Assembly (NCBI RefSeq): GCF_900114745.1
Contig: NZ_FOUB01000009.1
Coordinates: 24,382-88,381, forward strand
Direction of reading: 5' to 3'
DNA: 64,000 bases
Origin: Nitrosomonas communis
Lineage (GTDB): Bacteria > Pseudomonadota > Gammaproteobacteria > Burkholderiales > Nitrosomonadaceae
Part shown: piece by piece, positions 46,092-56,157 of the stretch
How positions within the stretch are numbered: the first letter of the stretch is position 1
How the letters are laid out: the number at the start of each line of letters is the position of its first letter
Program-made: the position numbers and the translations under genes
The notes under the pieces: generated by a model
The model's input: the letters and a program-made list of their open reading frames with translations, nothing else
What the model was told of the DNA's origin: nothing
Databases searched by the model: none

Positions 46092-47342
46092 ATGAAAAAG
46101 AAACTAATTGCGCTGGGAGTAGCTGGTGCGTTGGCAGCTCCACTGATGGCCTCAGCACAAGGCACCCATGTTACCATTTTTGGTCGAGTGCAAGCTGAGT
46201 ATGCCACAGTTGATACCAAGGGCAATGGCGCTCAAACAGGCGTACTTGATGATGCAGCCCAATCACGCTGGGGTCTGCAAGTAGCAGAAGATCTTGGAAT
46301 GGGCTTCAGAGCAATGGGCCGCGTAGAGTTCTCTTTTAACCCTGGTTCCGGCAGATCTGATAGCGCTCGTGAACAATGGGTCGGTCTTGGCAGCAATCAG
46401 TGGGGTGAAGTGAAATTTGGTCGAGTTCAATCACCCTTCAAGGATTTTGCCGGCGGTCATACGATTGATCCTTTTGCCTACACCAGCCTCCATGCTAATG
46501 GTAGCGGTGGTCTGATGGTTGCCTCACAAAATGGTTTAGGATCAGGTGACAATAGCTTCGTCAACAGTGCAGCACGCTATGATTCGCCCGTAGTTGAAGG
46601 CTTCTCTATGTCAGCCATGTTGATGCCGGGTGATGCCAGAAAATTGGATCCATCCAGATCGGATCCAACCTCACCAGGATTTACTCCGGGCGCTCTTGAT
46701 CCACTCGCTAATGGTCAAGCATTCGCCGGTGCCAATTCCGGTGGTGAAGATGGTGAATGGGACTTCCAGGTTGCAGGTAAATATAGTAACCAGTTCGATG
46801 CACTCGGTCTCGACATCTTTGGTGGTTATTCACGCGACAATGTCAGCAATCGAATGAAAAGTTTAGGCGGCGTACTCAATGACGAAGAAATCTGGCGTGG
46901 TGGTGCACTGATTTCTTTTGCCGATCTGCGTATCCGAGGCCAATATGAATATGTTAACAATGCTAATCCGTTAGGCGGTGCTGCTACCTGTACTACCGCT
47001 GCTGCTTTCGGAAATGCTATCGGCTCACTGAGCCTTGATGGCCGCGGGCAATGTAACTCCGCCATGAATGCCAATGGCGATGGTTATCTCTGGTTCGCAG
47101 GTATCGATTATTCAATTGGCAATACCATGCTTATCGCACAAGGGGGTATGGCTCATGCCTACAGCCTTAGTGGGGGAGCTGGCTCAAAAGATGTGGAAAA
47201 CATTACAGCAGGTGTCATTCATAGCCTGAGCAGACGCTCCAGCCTGTTTGGTGGTTATCAGCGTGCCTGGGTAGATGACAAGAATCTTCCCACAAATGCA
47301 GACCGTAATGTTTACTCAGTAGGTCTACGCCACGACTTCTGA
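46092..47342 (+). CDS. Outer membrane porin (Porin_4 family)
   Basis: A 416-residue outer-membrane protein. The signal peptide is MKKKLIALGVAGALAAPLMASA, followed by the mature start QGTHVTIFGRVQAEYA. Alternating beta-strand segments, GGEV/GEVKFGRVQSPF-like L3-region sequence and the terminal aromatic residue (RHDF) are typical of betaproteobacterial trimeric general porins of 16 strands. The RBS is strong and a solid terminator follows, consistent with an abundant, separately transcribed protein. Pore selectivity cannot be inferred. Confidence 0.93.
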   Translation: MKKKLIALGVAGALAAPLMASAQGTHVTIFGRVQAEYATVDTKGNGAQTGVLDDAAQSRWGLQVAEDLGMGFRAMGRVEFSFNPGSGRSDSAREQWVGLGSNQWGEVKFGRVQSPFKDFAGGHTIDPFAYTSLHANGSGGLMVASQNGLGSGDNSFVNSAARYDSPVVEGFSMSAMLMPGDARKLDPSRSDPTSPGFTPGALDPLANGQAFAGANSGGEDGEWDFQVAGKYSNQFDALGLDIFGGYSRDNVSNRMKSLGGVLNDEEIWRGGALISFADLRIRGQYEYVNNANPLGGAATCTTAAAFGNAIGSLSLDGRGQCNSAMNANGDGYLWFAGIDYSIGNTMLIAQGGMAHAYSLSGGAGSKDVENITAGVIHSLSRRSSLFGGYQRAWVDDKNLPTNADRNVYSVGLRHDF

Positions 47343-47360
47343 ACCAGTCTATAGCAAAAC

Positions 47361-47388
47361 AAAAAGGGCATCGGTAGATGCCCTTTTT
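47361..47388. terminator. Bidirectional rho-independent terminator after the porin gene
   Basis: AAAAAGGGCATC / GATGCCCTTTTT forms a 12-bp stem with loop GGTA, followed by T residues. It is symmetric, so it can serve both the porin and the convergent HerA-like gene. Confidence 0.9.
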
Positions 47389-47478
47389 TATTCTAAGAAA
47401 ACAATTACAGCGGAAAAATATATTACCGGGATCTTAATCCGTTTAAAAGTTCTCCATCACACAAGACATATTTTGCAA

Positions 47479-48972
47479 TCAGCGGCGGTTCTTACCCAGT
47501 ATAGAGCCAAGTATTCCTCGCATGATCTGCCGACCGATCTCAGTACCTACGGTTCGGGCAGCACTTCTCGCTATCGATTCTATGATTCCCTGAGGTTGGC
47601 GTCCAGAACGTTTGCTAACTTCTTTCTTGCCGAGTATGTCACGCCAGTCAAATCCAGGATCGCTTTCAGGCTGCATTTCTTTACCAGTTTTCTTTTCGGC
47701 TTGATCTTTCAGAATTTCATAGGCTGACTCACGATCAATAACATCCTCATAGTATCCAAAAATGCCTGAAGTACGAATTATTTTCTGTCGCTCCTGATCC
47801 GTTACAGGGCCGAGACGACTCATGGGTGGAAAAATTTTGCCTATTTCAACTGGCTGAGGGCGTCCTTTCTCATCCAAAAAAGAAATCAAGGCATCGCCTA
47901 CTGCCAGCTCTGTAATTGCCGCTTCGACATTGATTTGCGGGTTCGGACGGAATGTTTGTGCAGCCGATTTGACCGCTTTTTGATCTTTAGGAGTAAATGC
48001 CCGCAATGCATGCTGAACACGATTCCCAAGCTGCCCAAGTATGACATCAGGAATATCCAGTGGATTCTGACTAACAAAATAAATACCCACTGCTTTCGAG
48101 CGAATTAATCGCACCACCTGCTCGATTTTGTTTAACAATACTCTAGGCGCATCATTAAATAATAAATGGGCTTCATCGAAAAAAAATACCAACTTGGGTT
48201 TATCCAAATCTCCCACCTCAGGGAGATTCTCATATAACTCTGAAAGCAGCCAGAGCAATAAAGTGGCATAAAGACGTGGCGTATTATGCAGAGTCTCGGC
48301 TGACAAAATATTGATCACTCCTCTTCCATCTGCATTCGTTTGCAAGAGGTCTGCAAAATTCAGCATTGGCTCTCCAAAGAGATGCTCGCCTCCTTCATGC
48401 TCCAATTGCAATAATCCTCGCTGGATCGCACCCACAGATGCGGCTGAGATGTTGCCATATTGAGCTACAAGCTTTTGAGCATTCTGCGAAGCATACTGCA
48501 ACATAGCACGCAAATCCTTCAGATCGAGTAATAACCAACCCTGATCATCCGCAACTTTAAAGACCGCTGTTAATACCCCAGTTTGGGTATCATTGAGGTT
48601 AAGTATGCGCGCAAGTAGCACAGGTCCCACATCTGAAATCGTAGCGCGCAAGGGATGCCCTTTCTGACCAAAAACATCCCAATAAATCACTGGATTGTCA
48701 GCATATTCGATGGATGCTAAACCGAGCTCCTTCGCTCGCGCTTCTACTTTTATGTTACCTCCGCCAGGCTGACTCAGTCCTGATAGATCTCCTTTGATAT
48801 CCGCCATGAACACAGGAATACCTACGCGGGAGAATTGTTCTGCCAGAACCTGTAAAGTCACCGTCTTACCTGTGCCAGTCGCCCCAGCAATAAGACCATG
48901 CCGATTAGCCATTGGAAGCAAAAGATCAAGTGTCGAGCTTCTCGACTGCGCTATGATTAATCTATCGCTCAT
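47479..48972 (-). CDS. HerA/FtsK-type ATPase of the DUF853 (YjgR) family
   Basis: A 497-residue P-loop ATPase. Walker A GATGTGKT is near residue 30, followed by [11 protein letters not shown] and Walker [11 protein letters not shown]. The pattern with [17 protein letters not shown] is characteristic of DUF853 proteins, which are related to HerA helicases. Their cellular role is unsettled. The C-terminal tail is basic (RSGRQPQG) and ends in a glycine-rich helix ([14 protein letters not shown]). It is transcribed toward the porin terminator. Confidence 0.88.
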   Translation of the reverse strand: MSDRLIIAQSRSSTLDLLLPMANRHGLIAGATGTGKTVTLQVLAEQFSRVGIPVFMADIKGDLSGLSQPGGGNIKVEARAKELGLASIEYADNPVIYWDVFGQKGHPLRATISDVGPVLLARILNLNDTQTGVLTAVFKVADDQGWLLLDLKDLRAMLQYASQNAQKLVAQYGNISAASVGAIQRGLLQLEHEGGEHLFGEPMLNFADLLQTNADGRGVINILSAETLHNTPRLYATLLLWLLSELYENLPEVGDLDKPKLVFFFDEAHLLFNDAPRVLLNKIEQVVRLIRSKAVGIYFVSQNPLDIPDVILGQLGNRVQHALRAFTPKDQKAVKSAAQTFRPNPQINVEAAITELAVGDALISFLDEKGRPQPVEIGKIFPPMSRLGPVTDQERQKIIRTSGIFGYYEDVIDRESAYEILKDQAEKKTGKEMQPESDPGFDWRDILGKKEVSKRSGRQPQGIIESIARSAARTVGTEIGRQIMRGILGSILGKNRR

Positions 48973-49190
48973 ATTTTAAAATTAAGTTTGAATTAAAAAT
49001 CAATTTCCTCTTCTCTGAATAATTTGCAAATCTATACAAGACTCTATCTTATCAGCTCGAATATTTCCTGCCTTCTAACCTAACTTTCCTCTAGTAGAAA
49101 TAGTTATGCCTGTAATATAAAACTTGCAAGTAAATTGGACTACAATATTTATTCCATTACTTTTGATAATCATAGCAAATTTAAATTATC

Positions 49191-50726
49191 ATGCCCTTCG
49201 ACCCGGTTATTCTTTGGACTGATGCGCTAGTTTATTCGCTCGCAGCTACTGTGATTGCTATTGGGTGGCGCATGCAGCGTCACACGCACTTGCTAACGCC
49301 ATGGCGACGGGTAACCCATAGTGCAAGTGGTATGGCGGCCCTGACTGTTCTGTTTTTTTTTATTCTGATCGGACTGCTCGATACGATCCATTTCCGCCCC
49401 GCTTTAGATAAAGTCAGCGATAATTTGGGTGAAAAGGTCTACAGTGTAGAAGTATTGAGTCTTTTTGATATCATTGTGACGCCCTTACGTAATCGTGTGG
49501 AAAAAACTTATTCAGCGCCTCTTTCAGCCCATTTGTATACAAAAGAAACCGTGGAATTACCTGATGGCAGTCAAGCACGGGAGTTTACCAGACTGACATT
49601 CGGTGGTGCGCACCTAGAAGATCCGGAAGTTCAGAGGATAAGTGATATTACTGAGCGATCAATCAGAGGTGCGGCATGGGGATTATTGACCTGGAGTTTA
49701 ATCGTGATTAGCTTGGGTATGCTATTGGCCAGGTGGCATAAGATAAATTTTCTACAAATGCACTCCAAAATTTGGAGTGGCGCTACTGAAACGCCCTGGT
49801 ATGTCATCATGATTACGCTTGGGTTGGTACTCATTTTGCTAGGCATAGTGGTTGCCCTATCGACCCATTACCATGTGCTGGGTACCGACAAGGTAGGACA
49901 GGATGTGCTGTATCAATCGCTCAAGAGCATTCGCACTGGGCTCGTGATTGGCACATTGACCACACTCATCATGCTTCCTTTCGCTTTGTTATTAGGGATT
50001 GCTGCCGGTTACTTCCGTGGTTGGGTAGATGATATTATCCAGTATACCTACACGACATTAAGCTCGATTCCCAGTGTTCTACTCATTGCTGCCGCAGTTT
50101 TGATGATGCAGGTATACGTCGAAACCCACCCAGAAATGTTTGATACTATTTTAGCGCGCGCTGATCTACGCTTATTATTTCTTTGCATCATACTTGGGAT
50201 CACTAGTTGGACAGGTTTGTGTCGGCTGTTGCGTGGAGAAACCCTGAAATTGCGTGAAATGGAATACATTCAGGCCGCACATGCATTTGCAGTTTCACAT
50301 TGGCGGATTATCAGCCGGCATATTCTCCCCAACGTCATGCATATCGTCTTGATCGCTATCGTTATGGATTTCAGTAGCCTAGTGCTGGCAGAAGCTGTAC
50401 TTTCCTATGTAGGGGTCGGCGTTGACCCTTCCATGATCAGCTTTGGTACCATGATCAATGCAGCCAGGCTAGAAATGGCGCGGGAACCAATAGTATGGTG
50501 GACACTGCTCGCAGCATTTGGATTCATGTTTGTACTCGTGCTAAGTATCAACCTTTTTGCTGATGCAGTTCAGAATGCATTTAATCCACGCATTAAAACA
50601 TTATCAGAAAGAGCCAGCAGGTCATCTCATCGACTAGGTAAAATGTTGCAATCCAATCGGCCTCCATCCCGACCAGCTTCTGCTGATATCCCTCCCGAAG
50701 CAAAAGACAACAAAGTACACTCATGA
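49191..50726 (+). CDS. Peptide-type ABC transporter permease (OppC/DppC family)
   Basis: A 511-residue inner-membrane permease, longer than the usual 300. The C-terminal half is the transport domain, with LGTDKVGQDVL, TYTTLSSIPSVLLIA and the EAA loop EYIQAAHAFAVSHWRIISRHILPN. The N-terminal ~200 residues add two or more membrane segments and a periplasmic loop (VYSVEVLSLFDIIVTPLRN), as in YejE-like proteins. It overlaps the ATPase gene by 4 bases (ATGA). No OppB-type permease or solute-binding protein gene is adjacent, so the partner proteins are not identified here. Confidence 0.88.
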   Translation: MPFDPVILWTDALVYSLAATVIAIGWRMQRHTHLLTPWRRVTHSASGMAALTVLFFFILIGLLDTIHFRPALDKVSDNLGEKVYSVEVLSLFDIIVTPLRNRVEKTYSAPLSAHLYTKETVELPDGSQAREFTRLTFGGAHLEDPEVQRISDITERSIRGAAWGLLTWSLIVISLGMLLARWHKINFLQMHSKIWSGATETPWYVIMITLGLVLILLGIVVALSTHYHVLGTDKVGQDVLYQSLKSIRTGLVIGTLTTLIMLPFALLLGIAAGYFRGWVDDIIQYTYTTLSSIPSVLLIAAAVLMMQVYVETHPEMFDTILARADLRLLFLCIILGITSWTGLCRLLRGETLKLREMEYIQAAHAFAVSHWRIISRHILPNVMHIVLIAIVMDFSSLVLAEAVLSYVGVGVDPSMISFGTMINAARLEMAREPIVWWTLLAAFGFMFVLVLSINLFADAVQNAFNPRIKTLSERASRSSHRLGKMLQSNRPPSRPASADIPPEAKDNKVHS

Positions 50727-52789
50727 TGCCACTGCTGGAAATTGCGAAACTCAAAACAATTCTAAATACTGGTTCAGCACCCATACATGCAGTAGATGGG
50801 CTGGAATTAAAAATTTTTAAAGGCGAAACTTTCGCCTTACTGGGAGAATCCGGTTGCGGTAAATCCATGACGGCTCTTTCCATCATGCGCCTGTTACCGG
50901 AAGTAGCAGAAATTATGAAAGGTCATATCAAGCTCGACGGCAACGATTTACTGCTTTTACCAGAAACTGATATGCGGAAAGTGCGGGGTAAACGCATCAG
51001 CATGATTTTCCAGGAACCCATGCTCAGCCTGAATCCAGTCATGACCATTGCATCACAGATTGAAGAAGTATTGAAACAACACTTTAATTTGCATCACACT
51101 AACTCACAAAAACGTATCCTGGAGTTATTGCAACAAGTAGGCATCCCGGATGCCTCGCGCCGCATGACTGAATTCCCATTTCAGTTTTCTGGTGGAATGA
51201 AACAGCGCGTGATGATCGCCATGGCACTGGCTGGTGAACCTGAGCTACTTATTGCAGATGAACCTACTACTGCATTAGATGTCACGATTCAAGCCCAGGT
51301 ACTTGATCTCATGCGCGATCTCCAGCAACGCACCCATATGGCGATCCTGCTGATAACCCATGACTTAGGCGTTGTTGCTGAAATAGCGCATCGTATCGCC
51401 GTTATGTATGCGGGAGAAATTATCGAGACTGCAACCTGTAAAGATTTTTTTCAGCAGCCTGCCCATCCTTATTCACAGAAATTATTTGCCGCTTTACCAA
51501 AAAGAACCAAGCGCAATCAAGGTCTCGCTGTGATAAGCGGAAATGTCCCTCTCCTGTCACAAGCATTTCAAGGCTGCCGTTTTGCAGAACGCTGTGATCA
51601 TGCTTGGGAACTATGCCGTCAGACAGTACCCGAGTGGACCGAAATAATACCTGGCCATCGGGTTAAGTGTCACCTCTTCAGTAAAGAAAATAGATCTGAA
51701 TACCAAGTTAATCTGACGGAAAAACAAACAGCTTCATCCGTTGAGGCTTATCACCCAACACATCATCAGGACTCAGCATTATTGAACGTCACTAATCTCA
51801 AAATTCATTTCCCTATCTCCCAAGGTCTATTAAAACATACTGTTGGATATGTTAAAGCTGTCGATGGTATTTCGCTTACGATTACTCCTGGGAAAACGCT
51901 TGCGCTAGTAGGCGAATCAGGCTGCGGCAAAACTACAGTAGGCAAAGGTATTTGCCTACTCATTCCAATTACAGAAGGAAGTGTGCAGTTTAATGGATCT
52001 GAGCTTACTAGATTAACACGTAATCAGCTGCGTAAGAAGCGAGCTGAATTTCAGATTATTTTTCAGGATCCCTACTCATCTCTTAATCCCAAAATGCGCA
52101 TTGTTGATATTCTTGAAGAAGGGATGAATATATTGATTCCTGATCATCCTCACAGAATAAAACCTGAGCAACAGCTATCCTCATATCAAAAAGAAAATAA
52201 GATAGACGAACTCCTCCAGCGCGTGGGTTTGCCACCTGAAGCGAAATGGCGTTATCCACATGAATTTTCTGGCGGTCAGCGACAGCGGATAGCCATTGCT
52301 CGTGCTTTGGCGGTTAATCCTAAATTATTGATCTGTGATGAACCGACGAGCGCTCTGGATGTTTCCGTACAAGCACAAATCCTAAATTTACTCAGAACTT
52401 TACAGCAGAATTTAGGTCTTGCTTATTTGTTCATTACGCACAATATATCGGTAGTAGAATACCTGGCTGATGAAGTAGCCGTCATGTATCTGGGGAGAAT
52501 TGTAGAAAGAGGTTATGTGGATGAGGTACTGAATACCCCTAAGCATCCTTACACACAAGCGCTTCTCTCGTCGGTGCCAGTGATCCAAGCAACATCCAAG
52601 CGCCCTAATTGCACTCACCTGAAAGGAGAATTACCTTCTCCTGCCAATACACCATCAGGTTGCTACTTTCACCCTCGTTGTCCTTATGTAATGCCAATTT
52701 GCCGGAAAATCTATCCGGAGAAAAGTACATTTAGCCAGACCCATAGTGCACATTGCTACCTTTATTCACAGAATCAGAATTCAGCTTAA
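50723..52789 (+). CDS. Fused double-ATPase of peptide-type ABC transporter (DppD-DppF fusion)
   Basis: A 688-residue protein with two complete nucleotide-binding domains. The first has Walker A GESGCGKS near 40, signature FSGGMKQR and LLIADEPTTALDV; the second starts near 350 with GESGCGKT, FSGGQRQR and LLICDEPTSALDV. Each ends in an oligopeptide-family C-terminal domain with cysteines (CRFAERCDHAWELC; CYFHPRCPYVMPIC). YejF and GsiA-type proteins have this layout. It powers import of peptides or related solutes with the adjacent permease. Confidence 0.92.
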   Translation: MMPLLEIAKLKTILNTGSAPIHAVDGLELKIFKGETFALLGESGCGKSMTALSIMRLLPEVAEIMKGHIKLDGNDLLLLPETDMRKVRGKRISMIFQEPMLSLNPVMTIASQIEEVLKQHFNLHHTNSQKRILELLQQVGIPDASRRMTEFPFQFSGGMKQRVMIAMALAGEPELLIADEPTTALDVTIQAQVLDLMRDLQQRTHMAILLITHDLGVVAEIAHRIAVMYAGEIIETATCKDFFQQPAHPYSQKLFAALPKRTKRNQGLAVISGNVPLLSQAFQGCRFAERCDHAWELCRQTVPEWTEIIPGHRVKCHLFSKENRSEYQVNLTEKQTASSVEAYHPTHHQDSALLNVTNLKIHFPISQGLLKHTVGYVKAVDGISLTITPGKTLALVGESGCGKTTVGKGICLLIPITEGSVQFNGSELTRLTRNQLRKKRAEFQIIFQDPYSSLNPKMRIVDILEEGMNILIPDHPHRIKPEQQLSSYQKENKIDELLQRVGLPPEAKWRYPHEFSGGQRQRIAIARALAVNPKLLICDEPTSALDVSVQAQILNLLRTLQQNLGLAYLFITHNISVVEYLADEVAVMYLGRIVERGYVDEVLNTPKHPYTQALLSSVPVIQATSKRPNCTHLKGELPSPANTPSGCYFHPRCPYVMPICRKIYPEKSTFSQTHSAHCYLYSQNQNSA

Positions 52790-52821
52790 CCAAATAATAA
52801 AGTATTTAAGGATTTTCAATA

Positions 52822-54432
52822 ATGATCGATCAAGAAGTAAAACGACGCCGCACATTCGCTATTATTTCTCACCCAGATGCAGGCAAGACAACATTAACTG
52901 AGAAATTGCTTATGTTTGCGGGAGCAATCCATATCGCGGGTAGTGTCAAGGCTCGTAAAGCAAGCCGTTATGCAACTTCTGACTGGATGGAGATCGAAAA
53001 ACAACGGGGTATTTCGGTCGCAAGCTCGGTAATGCAAATGGAATATCGGGATCATGTCATCAATTTGCTTGATACCCCAGGGCACCAAGACTTCTCCGAA
53101 GACACCTATCGTGTGCTTACCGCGGTAGATGCTGCTTTAATGGTCATTGATGCTGCTAATGGTGTGGAAGCACAAACCCTGCGCCTATTGGAGGTATGTC
53201 GTGCGCGCAATACACCCATCCTCACTTTCATTAATAAAATGGATCGTGAAGTTCGTAATCCACTTGATTTAATCGATGAAATCGAGCGCACGCTCGATAT
53301 GGCAACGATCCCCTTTACCTGGCCAATAGGAATGGGTAAACAATTTCATGGCGTATTTGACCTTCAACATCACTGCATGCGCGTGTTCCACCCAGGCGCT
53401 GATCGCGTTGAAAATGAAAATGAAATGATCATCAGTAATCTAGATGATCAAGCGATGATTGAGCGTTTTGGTGAAAGCTTCATTGAAGCACGTCAGGAAA
53501 TTGATTTGATTCGTGGTGTATCTCCAGAATTCGATCGTGATGCCTTCCTTGCCGGGAAGCAAACACCAGTATTTTTCGGTTCAGCAATCAATAATTTTGG
53601 TGTACGTGAAATTCTTGATGCACTTATCGAACTAGCCCCTCCCCCTAAATCACGCAAATCCATTCAGCGTGAAGTTCCGCCCGTGGAACCTAAATTCTCT
53701 GGGGTCGTTTTCAAAATCCAGGCCAACATGAATCCTGCGCATCGCGATCGCATTGCATTTGTACGTATCTGCTCGGGAGAATTCAAACGCGGCATGAACC
53801 TCAAAATTGTCCGGAGCGGCAAAGAAGTACGTACGAATACAGTCGTTTCATTCTTATCGCAACGACGGGAACTGCTTGAAGTTGCGTATGCTGGTGATAT
53901 TATCGGTATTCCTAATCATGGCACATTGCAACTAGGCGACACCCTTACTGAAGGAGAAACACTGCATTTCACTGGCCTTCCTTTTTTTGCACCCGAAATA
54001 TTCCAGACAGTTGAAATTGCTGATCCAATGCGAAGCAAACAGCTCAAACTAGGCCTAACACAATTAGGTGAAGAAGGCGCGATCCAGGTTTTTCGCCCTC
54101 ACATAGGCAGTAGCTTATTACTAGGAGCGGTGGGAAATTTGCAGTTTGAGGTCGTGACACATAGGCTGCAGCACGAATATGGGGTAGATGCTCGCATTGC
54201 TACTGCCAAATATCAATTAGCACGTTGGATTACTGCTAATGATCCTCAGGAACTGCAACGCTTCATCGATTCAAACGCACACCGAATTGCTTATGATGCG
54301 GTCGATGCGCCAACATTTCTTGCTTCATTCGCTGCGGAAATTAGTGTAGCGAAGGAGAATTGGCCTGCTATCAGCTTTCACAAGATGCGCGAACATGCGG
54401 GATTAGTATTTCAAACCCAGGCGGATCATTGA
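52822..54432 (+). CDS. prfC: Peptide chain release factor 3
   Basis: A 536-residue translational GTPase that recycles RF1/RF2 after termination. G motifs: SHPDAGKTTLTEKLL (G1), the DTPGHQDFSEDTYR switch II (G3) and FINKMDRE (G4). The characteristic RF3 C-terminal domain follows, ending KMREHAGLVFQTQ. Length matches the family. AAGGA lies 9 bases upstream of the ATG. It starts 32 bases after the ABC ATPase stop and could be in the same transcript. Confidence 0.95.
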   Translation: MIDQEVKRRRTFAIISHPDAGKTTLTEKLLMFAGAIHIAGSVKARKASRYATSDWMEIEKQRGISVASSVMQMEYRDHVINLLDTPGHQDFSEDTYRVLTAVDAALMVIDAANGVEAQTLRLLEVCRARNTPILTFINKMDREVRNPLDLIDEIERTLDMATIPFTWPIGMGKQFHGVFDLQHHCMRVFHPGADRVENENEMIISNLDDQAMIERFGESFIEARQEIDLIRGVSPEFDRDAFLAGKQTPVFFGSAINNFGVREILDALIELAPPPKSRKSIQREVPPVEPKFSGVVFKIQANMNPAHRDRIAFVRICSGEFKRGMNLKIVRSGKEVRTNTVVSFLSQRRELLEVAYAGDIIGIPNHGTLQLGDTLTEGETLHFTGLPFFAPEIFQTVEIADPMRSKQLKLGLTQLGEEGAIQVFRPHIGSSLLLGAVGNLQFEVVTHRLQHEYGVDARIATAKYQLARWITANDPQELQRFIDSNAHRIAYDAVDAPTFLASFAAEISVAKENWPAISFHKMREHAGLVFQTQADH

Positions 54433-54654
54433 AAAAAATTAATCTTCTGACTACGCATTCTAATTATCACTTTCAAATCAACAAAAGTCTCAGAAATATA
54501 CTATTCTTTTGAGTTTCAAATATATTTGCCATTTTTTTTAGTCTTTACAATGTCATGAAACTTTAATGAAGCCAATCCCTCCAATTTTGATCAAAATAAA
54601 AATAGCTTACTGGAGTAGAGCTAAGTTATTTATAGGGAAATAATGGAGATTTTC
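54433..54654. other. Spacer between prfC and the Tyr/Gly-rich protein gene
   Basis: A ~220-base AT-rich spacer with likely promoter sequence for the next small gene. No gene or convincing hairpin seen. Confidence 0.35.
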
Positions 54655-55119
54655 ATGAGAAAAACCGGCTTTCTATACTTAACGACTGCTTTTTTGATAA
54701 TGATATTGAATAAGGCGGCATGGGGATACAATGGTTATTACTATGGACAAGGTTTCTACTCTGATGGATATAGTTTTGGATTAGGATTAGGTTACGGTTC
54801 ACCAGCGTTTGGCTACCCTTACTATTATGGTTATGGAGCTCCACGTTATGGGGGTTATTCTCCGTATTATTACAGACCTTATTATAGACCCTATTATTAC
54901 GGCTCTTACTATGGAGGTTATACACCATTTTATTACCCTCCCATTTACGTTGTTCCAACAACACCCCCGGTTTATATTCAACAACCAAGCACTGTGCAAC
55001 CTTCCCCATCTCCAGAAGCTAATTACTGGCATTATTGTGAAAACCCAGCAGGTTATTATCCTTATGTCAAGAAATGCCCAGGCGGGTGGATAAAAGTTCC
55101 TCCTCAGCCTCAAGAATAA
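54655..55119 (+). CDS. Exported Tyr/Gly/Pro-rich protein
   Basis: A ~154-residue exported protein: the signal MRKTGFLYLTTAFLIMILNKAAWG is followed by a low-complexity region very rich in Tyr, Gly and Pro (YYGYGAPRYGG, YYRPYYRPYYYG), then a compact C-terminal domain YWHYCENPAGYYPYVKKC PGGW. That C-terminal pattern, with two cysteines and PGGW, recurs in small envelope proteins of betaproteobacteria, but its function is unknown. ATG 54655 is chosen because GGAG precedes it at 6 bases; an upstream ATG (54643) is possible. It is 15 bases before a lipoprotein gene. Confidence 0.8.
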   Translation: MRKTGFLYLTTAFLIMILNKAAWGYNGYYYGQGFYSDGYSFGLGLGYGSPAFGYPYYYGYGAPRYGGYSPYYYRPYYRPYYYGSYYGGYTPFYYPPIYVVPTTPPVYIQQPSTVQPSPSPEANYWHYCENPAGYYPYVKKCPGGWIKVPPQPQE

Positions 55120-55134
55120 TTTAAAGAGCTATCC

Positions 55135-55599
55135 ATGCAAAAGATTTTAAGATTCATTTATCTTTTACCAGCTCTTTTGTGCATCGCATGCGTGCAGATA
55201 CCTAATGGTCCAAGCGTTATGGTTCTGCCAGGTGCAGATAAAAGTTTTGATCAATTCCGTAGCGATGATCATCTTTGCAAACAATATGCTAGCCAGCAAG
55301 ACGGCAGCCAGGCTACCGGACAAGCTTCTATTGCCAGTGGAGTGGAAAGTGCAGCAGTGGGTAGCGCCCTTGGTGCAGCTGCAGGTGCAGCGATTGGAGG
55401 TGGACGTGGGGCGGCAATAGGTGCTGGCAGCGGCTTGCTGGCAGGGAGTTTAACTGGCAGCGAAGCAGCTCGAACCTCTAGAAATCTCAGTCAAGAGCGT
55501 TATGATATTACTTATATTCAGTGTATGTATGCAAATGGTCATCGTATTCCAGTAGCAGGCCAATTTTTGGATGAGTCTTACGTCAACCAGCCTTATTAA
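55135..55599 (+). CDS. Glycine-zipper outer-membrane lipoprotein
   Basis: A 154-residue lipoprotein: signal MQKILRFIYLLPALLCIAC with lipobox, mature Cys at position 19. The centre is a glycine zipper, GSALGAAAGAAIGGGRGAAIGAGSG, two helices that can insert in membranes. The C-terminal RYDITYIQCMYANGHRIP segment is common to this group of YMGG/SlyB-like proteins. It follows the Tyr/Gly-rich protein gene by 15 bases, so the two probably act together in the envelope. Confidence 0.82.
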   Translation: MQKILRFIYLLPALLCIACVQIPNGPSVMVLPGADKSFDQFRSDDHLCKQYASQQDGSQATGQASIASGVESAAVGSALGAAAGAAIGGGRGAAIGAGSGLLAGSLTGSEAARTSRNLSQERYDITYIQCMYANGHRIPVAGQFLDESYVNQPY

Positions 55600-55654
55600 T
55601 GCTGCTATTTCACCTGCGGCAAAAAATATTCCACTAATTGGCGATCCTCCTCTA

Positions 55655-55757
55655 ATTCCATTTCCAAATCAAAACTAGCGTGAAGGCGAGCCGAAGACAA
55701 TATCAATAATACGGCAAGGTGAAGCCGACAAAGTGAGTTTTGATTTAGAAATAGTAT
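55655..55757 (+). repeat. MITE-like repeat, copy 5
   Basis: A 103-base copy with ends ATTCCATTTCCAAATCAAAA and TTTTGATTTAGAAATAGTAT and core GCGTGAAGGCGAGCCGAAG...GCAAGGTGAAGCCGACAAAG. It sits between the lipoprotein gene and the CxxC protein gene. Confidence 0.85.
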
Positions 55758-55858
55758 AACTAATTAAGATGGGAAAACAATCTTAATGAGCATTATCAAT
55801 TATATGTTAGAATCCGAAAGCTATTGGAGTGATTAATAATAAAAGGAGTCTACTATAT

Positions 55859-56095
55859 ATGGCAGCGAAAGCTATTTTTTATCATGCAGGTTGCCCCGTA
55901 TGCGTTGCAGCGGAACACGCTATGGTCGATGCAATTGATCGTTCAAAATATCAGGTTGAAGTTGTGCATCTAGGTACTGATAAATCTCGAATCGGCGAAG
56001 CGGAAGCTGCCGGGGTTAAATCAGTTCCAGCGCTTGTAATAGATGGCGCAGCGTTCCACATCAACTTTGGCGCTAGTATTGACGATCTGAAATAA
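55859..56095 (+). CDS. Small thioredoxin/glutaredoxin-like CxxC protein
   Basis: A 78-residue protein beginning MAAKAIFYHAGCPVCVAAEHAM: a CPVC active site in a glutaredoxin-like fold, then VEVVHLGTDKSRIGEAEAAGVKSVPALVIDG with the cis-proline. It is shorter than classical thioredoxin and lacks a signal peptide, so a cytosolic thiol-disulfide role is likely. ATG 55859 follows AAAGGAG. The redox partner is unknown. A strong terminator follows, so it is probably monocistronic. Confidence 0.83.
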   Translation: MAAKAIFYHAGCPVCVAAEHAMVDAIDRSKYQVEVVHLGTDKSRIGEAEAAGVKSVPALVIDGAAFHINFGASIDDLK

Positions 56096-56134
56096 TACTC
56101 TCATCTTTATTAGTCTGATCGTTAATTTATTAGC

Positions 56135-56157
56135 ACCCCCAGCGATGGGGGTTTTTA
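56135..56157 (+). terminator. Rho-independent terminator
   Basis: ACCCCC AGCGAT GGGGGT followed by TTTTA, 40 bases downstream of the CxxC protein gene. Confidence 0.85.
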
